Shown in pieces: positions 32,009 to 42,700 of a stretch of DNA of 64,000 bases. The position numbers and the translations under genes are program-made. The notes below the pieces were generated by a model, which was not told the origin of the DNA, did not search any database, and saw only the letters and a list, made by a program, of their open reading frames with translations. Source of the DNA: Sympetrum striolatum (taxonomy: Eukaryota > Arthropoda > Insecta > Odonata > Libellulidae); the NCBI GenBank assembly GCA_947579665.1, contig OX388350.1:83905152-83969151 (forward strand), written 5' to 3'. Each line of letters begins with the position of its first letter. The stretch's first letter is position 1.

Positions 32009-34176
32009 CAGCGTTTTGTACTTATTTTTGATTTCAGAAAGATACAATATTGTCCCAAGAAATGAAAAATGTTATTTTATTCAGTAGAAAGCACGATCAA
32101 TGAAATACTGACAAAGCTTCTGAAGTTAAAAAAACCTGGAGGAATCGTTCACTAAACAGTATTTTAACTTAAATTGTAAACTAAACTTGTGTACTTTCAC
32201 ATTACTAAATGAGATATAGACACAATTGAAAAAACAGTATGCAGTTACAGTCACAAAAGAATGACTCCGAGATGAAATTTAGCAATATTTTAAAACATGA
32301 TTGATAAAAGCGATATAAATACTTGTTTGTTATATAGAAACATCTTACTGATCAAAATAGCACACAAAATTACAGAAAAGATTGTTTTTATATAACAAGA
32401 AAGGTAGGCAACATTTTTGCGATTAAAAAAGACCAGAAAGAAACCTTCAACTTGCTCAAGATGTAACAAAAACATGACAAGAGCATTCAAAGATTTTTTA
32501 AATTATTTTAGAATAAATCATGAAACAATTACGGTATTTGAATACATTAAATAGTTGTGATTACTCATGTCAAAAGATTTGACTCATTCAAAATAAATAT
32601 TTCTTAATAAGCTACTGCGAAACTGAAGATAAAATAATATATTTTACTTTTATAGCTCAAAAAGATCAACTAAGGCAGCCGTGATTTTGTGGAAATCCAT
32701 CACAAGGAATAAGGCAGAAAGATATTCACTTTTTCACACAATTTATTTTAAAGAAAAAGGCTACCAGTTTTGGTGAAACTCCACCCTCATCAGGTCGCAC
32801 AAAACCAAATTACATCAAACAGCAGAGTGCATATAGGAAAGTCTGGGGGGTGGGGTTGGGAATGAGACTGGAGGGTCTGAAGTCACCAATTGAATGAGGG
32901 GGAGAGGATAGGGGAGGGGATTTGAAAGAGGTACTCATTAGTAAGACAACAATTTAGTAATACAGAGTGTTGAATAATCACATACAATTTAACTTGTAGA
33001 CAGCAGATCTAATCAAAGGTTCTGCTTTGTCTTTCTGAATATATAAACATTTTCTTAAGTTCTTTTTATTGCTAAACACTGTCAAAACATTGAATTTTTG
33101 GCAACAATTGACAAGTAGGTAGGAAATATAACTTTTGAATGGAGAGACAGCACATCATGTTTCAAGCAGAAAAAGTCAATTGTTAATTATGTGCCTTTCT
33201 TTTCGTTTAATTGATTTATCTATTAAGTAAGGAGGGTTAACTTTGGAACAGCTATTTCTTTTATTGTTTTAAGTTCACGAAGGAAGTTAGCAGGAGATAA
33301 AGGAATATTAAGCAATTTATGGATAAGACTAGACTAGAGGTGGTAAGCTTGCGTGAGTAGCGGTGGTTGGAATCAAAAGGGATGGTACTGCTAGTATTTT
33401 CAACATTCATTTTCAACCAAAAATAATAATATGAGATTTTTTATTAGATTAACACTGAATCAGATTTCCATGAAAATGATTAATTCTCACTTGAGGAAAT
33501 TCAAATTTTTCATTAGAAATGCAGCAACTGCTGATCGTTGTAATCAATTTTAAGGTGAGAATCACAGGATCTTGGGCATAGTTAATTAATGAATATGAAA
33601 TAAATAAAAATTAGGTAAAATTTCACTTACCATTATTATTATATGAAATTTATATAATTAAGGTGGAAACAAGGTCAAAAATGCAATATTTTACGTAAAG
33701 GTCTTTCATCTACCTAGCACTACCGCTAAGAAAAATTTGTTTAAATAATTAAACTTACATTTCCGATTTGGCGAAAATGCATGACTGGTTCAGAACATTC
33801 TAAAACTCAGCTACTATGAGAAAGAAGAAGTAAAAAAGCACTAATAGAAACATATGGAATTTTAAAATTCACAGACACGAGTACTCGAGGGTTAATGGCA
33901 CTCCTCATGGATTTTGCAATTTGCGATACAGTCAAGACGTTGAAGGATATCACTCCCTGTAAGTCCTCCTTTTAGGCATTGAATATTATGTTGAGTGATG
34001 TCTCATCGTCACAATGTCAAAATTAAGATAATACAAAGATTTTAAATATAGTTAAATAAGAAATTTGTTATTTTTTGATAAAAGATGTAATGAGAGATGA
34101 TAGAATGGTAGAAATGCTTTAATTTAAAGAATGCTGCGATAATTAAAACACACAGATACCAAATCACACAAAGATT
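32009..34176. other. Intergenic DNA, no gene seen
   Basis: Holds a hammerhead-like motif on the minus strand at 32764-32793 (CTGATGA, one G, GGTG/CACC hairpin, AAAAC) and otherwise unremarkable AT-rich sequence. Confidence 0.45.
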
Positions 34177-35040
34177 TTTGTTTTTAATTGAAGCAAATTT
34201 TAATCAATTTCATAAATCTTTGGATCTAAATAACAGGATTTCCTCTTTTAAAAGGAATAAAAATCATCGAAAATTATTGCCGTATTTGACGGCATATAAG
34301 ACACACCTTTTTTCCTAAATTATGTCTCGAAAAATTCCCCTGCGTCTTATATGTGAAGGTTCAACCTCCACAGGTTAACTTTCAATACTGAATGCTAATT
34401 TTAGCCCAGATATTTGGTAATTGCTTTCAATGATTGTGTTAATATTTGGCTTTTACGAAACGTGACAACTAAAAGAAACTACATTTTAAGTTATTGTGGT
34501 ACCGTACTTTCGCACGGACTATTAAAACTCTTTTTCCTTGTGAGTGGCCAACTTAATGAGGGTGCGTCTTATATGCCGTCAAATACCGTAATTTCACATT
34601 AATTAACTGTAATTTTGGGTAGATATTAGAGCAAATATTGTCAAAAATGAATATTTTTTGCAAAAAAAAATATTCTTGTTTTAAAATGAAGTAAATTTTG
34701 ATCAAATTCATAAATCTTTGGGTCAGATTTACAGGATTTTCTCTTTAATAGGGGATAAAGGATAAAAATCATCGAAAATGGTTAATTTCACATTAAGAAA
34801 CTAAATTTGGTATGAAAATAGCACGAATTTCACAAAAAAAATATTTTTATGTTAAGAAATTAAGATTCTTCTATTAAAATTAAACATATTTTGATCAAAT
34901 TCATTAATATTTGGGTCAGATTCTCAGGATTATCTCTTTAATTAGAAATTCAAATTATCAAAAATGGTTCATTTATCTATAAGAAACTGTAACTTTTAGT
35001 TCAAAATACAGTGAATTTAGAGAAAAATCAATATTTTTCT
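34177..35040. repeat. Diverged tandem repeat, period about 190 bp
   Basis: Three imperfect units share, in order, TTTTGATCAAATTCATAAAT (or close), TTTGGGTCAGATT, a CTCTTTAAT tract, ATCAAAAATGG and an AAAAATATTTTT tract. They start near 34180, 34680 and 34865. The first is split by the MITE at 34277-34591. This is an old local tandem array or satellite fragment. Confidence 0.65.
34277..34591. mobile_element. MITE with TATAAGAC inverted termini
   Basis: Left end GCCGTATTTGACGGCATATAA and right end TTATATGCCGTCAAATACCG are inverted complements. The ends resemble those of the MITE at 11471-11979. It interrupts the first unit of the tandem repeat, so it inserted after the array formed. Confidence 0.7.
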
Positions 35041-35472
35041 TGTGAAGGGGGAGGGTCAAGTAAAATCAACATTTTTGACATTTTTTTGCTTATAAAATTA
35101 GTTTTACAACTGGAAAATATTCTCTCAAAGCTTATAGGCAGAATTTGAAGTCTAAGTGTATCTAAGGAGTTGTTATGCTGACGCACTCCAATCAGCGCCG
35201 AGAACAGGTATACGACCGCGTGCATGGAACCCATTTCCTTACGGTACTTTGGGACTTTCCCTTGGAACAATGGTTACACTATTTTAACAATAGAAGACAG
35301 TTCTTAAGAGATTTGTCTATAGCTTGCATTCGTTTAATGGTACTTATTATTAATAATAGGCCCCAAGTGAAGAGCCAAGAGTATGCATGCATACAGTGCA
35401 CAGCTATACTTCATGGCAAACAGTCGTTTTCGAGCTCTTTTTATTGAGATTTTGCCCTTTGCAAGTACGGAG

Positions 35473-37030
35473 ATGAACAGGAAGGTTAGTAAGAGCGATC
35501 CTAGCTATCGTCCAAACCATCCACGTCGGCGTAGATTTGGTGGAAATCGGTTTACGACCGCCGAAGAATGGCTCGAAGAAGAATCGACGGAAACCAGAGC
35601 AAGTGCTTCTGCAGAGAAATCAAAACATCTGTGTCTGATGTTTCTGAGAATGTGAGTTTCTGCTACAGAATAATAGAATTTGTGAGCAATTTCTGATATT
35701 GCCGTATGTAGTCAGTGCAAGGAGATTTTGTTATTTGGTCAGTCAGGTGAAAGAGGGCTTGGTTTTAAGGCATCCATGAAGTGTAAGTGTGGCACCACGT
35801 TCATAGATTCCAGACCATTTATCAATAATGGCTCTGAAATTAATCGAAGGATTGTGTTTGCGATGAGATTGCTAGGCATTGCAAGAGAAGGAACAAACAT
35901 AATTTGTGGCATTATGGATTTAGGACAAGGAATAAGCAAGAAATCCTACGAAGGAATCATGCGGCATGTGAGCAAATCTACCAAAAAAATATTCAATTTT
36001 TCGTGTAAAAAGGCCATTGAAGAAGAAATGAAGCTAAACGAAGAACATGAGAGGGCACTGTTGCATTTAACAGTTTCGGGCGATGGATCGTGGAAAAAAA
36101 CGGGGCTTCTCTTCTTTAGATGGTGTTACAACACTTATCTGTTATCACACCAGTAAAGTGATAGACCTTGTAATAAAAAGTAGCTATTGTCAAGCCTGTA
36201 CCTATTTCAAGAATGCAAAAAAAATGATCCATGATATTTGGAGCATAAAGAGGAATGCCAGATAAATCACTCCGAATCCGCTAGCAAGATGGAAGTGGAC
36301 GCTGTGCTTGAGATGTTCCAGAGGTCGGAGGAACTTTTTGGTGTAAGATATTGGAATTACGTTAGCGACGGGGATGCAAAAACTTTCAAGACTACTTTAG
36401 ATAAGAGACCTTACGGCGATGAATTAAATTTAATAAAAAGTGAATGCATCGGCCATGTAGAAAAGAGAATGGGCAGTCGGCTCCATAACGTAATGAAAAC
36501 TGCCAAGCTCAGAGGCAAGGGAAAGCTAACAGATGCACTAATAAAATAACTAACCATGTACTATGGACTTGCTATCAGGCGACATGCCGATCCTGTCGAT
36601 GACATGAAAAATGCAATTTCGGCTGCATTTTACCATATGTCATCATCGGACAATGAACTGCAGCACCAACATTGTCCTCCGGGCACCGACTCTTGGTGTG
36701 CTTTCCGTGTTGCAGAAACAGAAAAGATATTAAAAGATTATCATTACCCCCTTCTCCTAAATCCAGACGTGAAGAAGACTGTATTCCCAATTTATGAAAA
36801 TTTGCCTCAACGTGATTTACTGGAGAGATACTTAGGTGACCACACTCAAAATGCAAATGAGAGTTTTAACTCTACTGTTTGGCGCCTGGCCCCTAAGCAT
36901 CTTAACTGCGGATAAAAAATTATAGAAATTGCTGCATGTTTGGCTGCCAGCATTTTTAATGATGGGTATGCCTTCATTGCACAAGTTATGAACAATATGC
37001 ACCTTCAAATTGGACTCCGTTGCAAGTAAT
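35473..37030 (+). pseudogene. Mutator-like transposase, frame-broken
   Basis: A sequence of frames can be read in order: MNRKVSKSDPSYRPNHPRRR with RRFGGNRFT (N-terminus typical of this arthropod family), KCKCGTTFIDSRPF and NRRIVFAMRLLG, then TVSGDGSWKK (first catalytic Asp region), then after a frameshift GFSSLDGVTTL, then DGDAKTF, ECIGHVEKRMGSRL, YYGLAIRR, CPPGTDSWCAF and NANESFNSTVW. This order matches the Mutator-type transposase domain frequent in arthropods. At least one frameshift and stops at 36547-36549 and 36913-36915 break it. No inverted termini were identified. Confidence 0.85.
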
Positions 37031-37079
37031 TCATAGATGCATACAACGCACACCGTGTGCTCAGACAAGAGCATCGTAG

Positions 37080-37575
37080 CCTTGAAAGCACTCAAGAAGC
37101 CAGAGGGTGTTGGCGGAGTATCTGAAAGCTGGTGGAACAGAGATTGCTAATGTTTTAGCACAATTATTCATTAATTGTCTAAAACAAGGAGTGAAGTAAT
37201 TGTCTAACACAAGGAATAGAACCACACAAGGATTGCCCTTCTGCACAAAAAAGGAAGCAATGAAGCAATGAAGAATCTTCCCCCATCAGCCTCCTTCCAG
37301 CTGTCTATAAGACATTCATGAGGATAATAGCTGAATGTCTTAAGATAACCCTGTCTTCAGCCTAGCCTGGAGAACAAGCAGGATTCCGGAAAAAAAAGGC
37401 TGACTGTGTGAAACTAGAAATTTACCGATTCTGAGTACATCTGTCTCTTGCACATTATCTATGAAAATGCCACAGCTTCTGTAATGCTGCATGAAGAGAC
37501 CGATGAATTCAAGATTGAGAAGGGAGTTTGACAAGGTCTCTCTCCCATCTTGTTCGCGGCCATTTTAGAAGGCCT
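37080..37575 (+). pseudogene. LINE reverse transcriptase fragment (RTE-like)
   Basis: Degenerate frames read VLAEYLKAGGTEIANVLAQL, then an EQAGFR-like stretch and FKIEKGV-QGLSPILFAAIL (the run before the RT YADD region). The order matches the finger and palm region of RTE-type non-LTR retrotransposons, with many stops. It joins abruptly to a minus-strand LINE fragment at about 37567. Confidence 0.6.
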
Positions 37576-37770
37576 CCCCAAGTACTTTCCAATATTCTCT
37601 GTCCTGAGCTCCTTGTTGCCACGTTACACCTAAGTACTTGATGATATCACAATTCCACCTGTCCATGAGACTGGCTTGACTGCATGTCTTAAGGTCATCA
37701 CACTCATGGGCAAATGATATTTTTGATTTCCAACTCTTGAAATTTGGGGTGCCTATTATGTTCATAGTGC
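37567..37770 (-). pseudogene. LINE C-terminal fragment, minus strand
   Basis: Minus-strand frame with DRWNCDIIKYLGVTWQQGAQ followed by DREYWKVLGEAF, the DDI-x3-GVTW-x2-AQDR-x-W-x3-GEA signature at the C-terminus of many RTE-type LINE proteins. Its opposite orientation to the adjoining fragment indicates two insertions or an inverted insertion. Confidence 0.65.
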
Positions 37771-37976
37771 ATTAAGTTGGAGTAATAAACAGTATATATA
37801 ATTGAATGCCACCATTCTATGTACAAATAAAATAATATCCAGTTATGATAATGTAAGTAAATAAAATGATGTATTCTCCAAATGAATTCCAGAGATAAGG
37901 CCAAAAATATATCACTAATTATTAAAATTCGAAAATACTAAGTTCTTTAATATATAATTTAGTAAATAGGCACCTG

Positions 37977-38291
37977 GTAAATTGATCCGGGGGGAATTTA
38001 TCTCCCGACCTATTTGTACGCGGAGAATTGATCCCCCATGCTGATGTTGTACAAACAACCCAACTCAACCTAACCCCCCCGGTTAATTTATTTATAACAT
38101 TAACCAATAATCAGGGCGTGCAGATTAAAATAAGACTAAATAACAGTAGTACAACATCAGCGCAGGGGATCAATTCCCCGCATACCAATCTGTCGGGATA
38201 TCAATTCACTGTGAATGAATTCCCATGTACGAATTCCCTACGTACGAATTCCCCACGTATGAATTCCCCCCGGACCAATTTACCGGCCACA
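37977..38291. repeat. Palindromic non-autonomous element, GGGGGGAATT ends
   Basis: Left end GGTAAATTGATCCGGGGGGA and right end TCCCCCCGGACCAATTTACC are inverted complements with one mismatch. Inside, CTGATGTTGT (about 38040) and ACAACATCAG (about 38150) form a second inverted pair, and the right half contains a short direct run of (T)ACGAATTCCC units (about 38225-38268). No coding sequence. Confidence 0.65.
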
Positions 38292-38591
38292 TAGTAAATA
38301 ATAGTAGTGTTAAACATTAACCTATTGACAAAGCTCACTTCAAATTTCATATCGGATATCAGCAGTACAACAATAAAACATGAAACCTGTATTTCAAGAT
38401 ATGTAAATCAAATTTGGATGGAAATAATTTAATAGATATACAGTCATGTTTTTAAGAAGATTTCAATTTTAGCTCAACTCACTGAATATTTATGGAAAAT
38501 TTCCACTCTATTACAAGTTGACCAAAGTTATCTTCTTCAGGTGCTAAGCTGTGCAATTGAAATGTATGTACATTGGATGCTTCTGAGAAGG

Positions 38592-39015
38592 TAATCTGAG
38601 CTTTTCTGTGCTTCTGATACTGTTGTTAAGTTTTAGACTGCTGGCAAAGATGGCTATTGGAGATTTTTGAACTTCTAATTATGACCTACTTAAATTAAGC
38701 CATGATGATTGGTGAAACATCTCGAGCACCTTAATATGCAGTGCCAAGAACTATTCTTCATCTTGCTAAATTATCCGAATTATGGTCATAAAAATAAATT
38801 AATACACACACTTCCCTTCTCCAATGTTTCTGACACAATTTGAGGCTATTACGGACACCTGCCCCTCTCTGCTCATAAATAATATGATATATTACGGACA
38901 ATGCATATAAACATCAAAGGATGGATTTTTCTTTGTTCAGAAATATAAAATAAAATTCCTAGGCATAAAAATTAATTTATTAACTATACAGGATATATTA
39001 AAATTGTAATAAACG
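38592..39015. repeat. Duplication block B, copy 2
   Basis: Direct-orientation copy of 15042-15470, more diverged than block A. Confidence 0.75.
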
Positions 39016-39096
39016 CAATCTTCATGTGCTTATTACCAGCTACCCAACTCTTCACGTCAGGTTTTCCCTAATTTAAACAATGAAATAAACTTTTAA

Positions 39097-39438
39097 TTGT
39101 GTAAAAACAACAATAGTGTAACATCAATTGGAGGGGATTTTAATCTTCCAGACATCGATTGGCAAAAAGACCTAGTCAAGAAAGGAGATTGTGACAACAT
39201 CTCTTATAGGACTCTACAAAACTTAACGCAAAAGCATTTGTTACCTCATCTAGTCAAAGATTCTACCAGGGAAATAAGCAGTTTTGATATTTTTCTTACC
39301 AATAATCCCGAACGTATGTTCCATGAGGTCAAAGGTAAAGAGCAAACTGTTTATTCGTTAAAGGATAATAGCGGTAATGTAGCTAATGATGCTAATGATG
39401 CTAGGGGCAAAGGTAATACGTTGAATGAATTTTTCTGA
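39097..39438 (+). pseudogene. LINE endonuclease fragment
   Basis: Starts with SIGGDFNLPDIDWQ, the GDFN motif of apurinic-like endonuclease domains of non-LTR retrotransposons, then STREISSFDIFLTNNPERM. It then jumps to a linker-like stretch ending KGNTLNEFF, indicating an internal deletion. No reverse transcriptase follows. It lies immediately upstream of the damaged exon 7 copy. Confidence 0.75.
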
Positions 39439-39452
39439 AATGTTTTATCAAG

Positions 39453-39643
39453 GAATAGCCTGCTTACATGGATACAGAGTACAGTCTTCATCACCAGGAG
39501 CAGAGAAACGTTCTTTTATCTCCACTTGCATCATCACCCACCAGAGACCATCACCATAGAGGACATCATACTATGAGTCAAAGACATGCGTTGCAATGTC
39601 ATCAAAAGCATTCTCATAAAGACACTGGAATGGACAAGAAAAG
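39453..39643 (+). pseudogene. Decayed duplicate of PDZ-PH exon 7
   Basis: Aligns end to end with exon 7 (22107-22362): the same start GAATAGCCTGCTTACATGGA (one change), the same splice-donor end AAAAG|GTATGC, and a His-rich middle. It is 191 nt against 256; the 65-nt net loss is not a multiple of three. The parental phase hits a TAG in the CACCATAG run. The intron flank downstream also matches (39644-39728 with 22363-22446). The acceptor AG survives but the pyrimidine tract is poor. No copy of terminal exon 8 follows. Lying 13 kb beyond the stop codon, it is a relic of partial gene duplication. Confidence 0.9.
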
Positions 39644-39729
39644 GTATGCTAAACGAAATGTAAGGTGATATTATCAACCAATGAATTCCATTTGGCATAA
39701 TGATCTGATTGCAATAGATATCTCAATAT

Positions 39730-42700
39730 TATGGTTATTTATTATGGTTTTAAAGTTTATGGTCTCTTCATTTTCCAATCAACGTTCATTGTAATTTTAC
39801 CAAAACTTACAACTAGTCCTTTACACCTAATTTAATGGAGTTGCTGTTTGATATGTTGATTGAGGACACAACCTAATCTCAATATGGGATGGTATAGTAA
39901 GTTAACATTGATTCAACACATTTCTCTGTGAAGATAGCATCATCAGGCAAAGTTATATACATGGTACATCAATTATAGATACAAAAAGAAGAACAGAGAA
40001 GTAGGAGATGGTCAGAGTGCAAAGAGTTTAGTTTTATCAAGTGTTTTGTCTTGTATTAATCAGATGGCCTACTAACTTAAAAATACAATCCATTACTCTA
40101 GTAAGTACTTCCCTCCATATGCAATTAAAACCTTAATAGTTGACCCACTTCTTGGCTGATTAACATTTCCCCAGTAAATTATTTTTGATTGGCGTAATAA
40201 GTCAACTTATATTATTAATAATGTGATGAAAGAAAAAATGAGTTCAGAAACTACGATGTTTCAAATTATATTGAAGGGTTCGCTTTATAAATTCAATGTA
40301 TATAAACTCTGATGAAATATTTCATTTATAGAGGTTTTCCTTCAGTAACAACTTCCTTATAGTTACGGCTAGACGCCTTTTAGTCTTGATTTCACTGAAT
40401 AAAATCAAATATTTATCATCAAACATCAGCAAATAGCAATGACATCATCCAAAAATATTAATACGAGTATTCAGCTAGTTTTGTCAATGATTCAGCTATT
40501 TTTATTTTAATACAGCATCAACAACCATCAAACATTCTTCCACAAGGTGTGGAATACACATCTTAAGCTTAGCCAAATAATTAAAATCAGCACTCAAAAG
40601 AGCAGTATGGAGAGGCATTAAAAACAAGAAAATGCCATCAAGTAAGAAAAACAACAACAAAGCAGTTGAAATTTTTAAATAGAGTGGTCATTCACTGTCT
40701 CGTCTTTCAAGGGTAGTTGAATGAAAGTGTATTACTATTGAACCATTTTTGGAGAAGGATGACAACAACGGGATGCGAACATTAATAAACAATCATTTAT
40801 TGCGCTTTGAGAATATGTGAGACAAATCTAACCAACTTGCTTAATCTTTCAAAAGAAAGAAGGAAAATAGCTGGAAGCAAGGAGAACATAAATTTTAATG
40901 AGGAATGATTTATATCCTTTCCAATGTCCTCTCTTTTTTACTATAAAACAATCGCTATGCTCGAGTTCACTTAAGTAATTTTGTTATTGAAACATTTAAA
41001 CAACACAAGGCAACACTTGGAAGCAGGAGTAGAGTTAAAACTCAAGAAAGAAGTAAGCACATTCACCGGACAAAGGATTTGCTTATAAATGATTTATTGA
41101 CAAGAAAACAACTTATGTACCCACCATGACTTTCCGAAATTAGGTGATAAATCAAAAAGTTCGACGCAAAACACTAAATTCATCCAAAAACCCAACTTAA
41201 CGTATAAATTAACTGGACAACAGGATGAACTGAACGATGCTTTCATCCTAAATGCACACAGAGGTTATATGTAAAAGTACTGACTGAAGGTTTCATTCAA
41301 CAACGTGACACGTTCAAGCACGTAACTAACCCACCACCTACCGCCGAATGTATTCATTGGTCGATCCTTGGGGACTCCCTCCACCACACTCACCACACTT
41401 AACTCTTTTTCCACAGTTGCCACATTTTTTGCAAAGCCCTTCAATGCGGCGCGAGGCTCCAAAAATTCTTTCTTCCGCGAAATAAAAATTTACGCTCAAT
41501 GCAACCATTACTTATACATTTACATTGAAAATTGCTTTCTAATAAAGATGATAAAAATTACTTTAACTTCTTAAATTAATTTACACTACTACACTGACAG
41601 CAAATAACGATTTACCTTAACATATAATTCACCAAAATGTTTAATCTATTATTTCAAAAGTCATATCTCAAACCCATTCTCTGTAAAAATCATCTAATAT
41701 AGGCATGAACTGAACCATTCATTTCAAATAAACAGATGTAATCAAAATATTGGAGTTATCAGATTATAACATAATGATCAGAAACAATATAAACTGAGAA
41801 TCAAGAAAAGATGCCATAACTATATGAAATTCATACATTTTTGAGGCCATAAAATATAATCTGAACCCAGCATATTATATAAGTATGAGTTTGTTGCAGC
41901 TCACAATCGACTAAATGTTGAAACAACAGCACAAGCATGAATAGCTCATTAAAGAATAGAAAATGTGATCAAAAGCCATATCACCAAGATTGTTTTTATT
42001 TGAGAATCTCCAAAAGAATGACAAATTTCTGAAACTGCTTCCCAAGATAATCTAAATCTTTACGTAAAATCTTTAACCCTTATTCATGTTTTACGTCATT
42101 GTTACTTATACTGGTATTTGCTTTCTTACCAGCATTTGAAAAGAAAAAGCTAAGTTTGCTCCTAATAACTGAAATTAGAGAAAGAAAATGAATATTTTAA
42201 AAATAAAATGGTCTTCAGTAGTGATGAATAAATAGCAAAAGAAGAATCTCCAAAAAGGTTATTTATTTCTTTGCTTTCCACATTATTTCCCATTGTAGTA
42301 TAACAGTTGAGAATATTGTCTCTGCACAGATAATATTAATAAACTTGCATTAATTTAAACATATCTAGAGATATCCGAGACCACTTTGTTTCAAGGATTT
42401 CTGCAAGTACAGATTCCAGTTTTCCATAAGTACAATGGCAGTGATTGTTTCTTCCAAACCCTTCCCTTTTAATGATATTCACGTTCCTACCAACTGTTGC
42501 CCTTATCCCATACAAAAAATACTCTTAAAATATCACAGTCAATAGTTCCTTGCAACTTTATGCTTCATTGGCTGTACACCAGGGATGTTTACAAGATAAT
42601 TCATGCCCAGAATATACGTGAAACAAAACATATTCATTAAGAAATTATTTTAAAAAAACTCTTTCTCCATGATAAATTGGCCATCCTTGAAAATTCATTA

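Noticed and set aside
39902..39950. Further hammerhead-like core (CTGATGATG on the minus strand)
   Set aside because: CTGATGA is present but no convincing stem II hairpin or GAAAC follows at proper distance.
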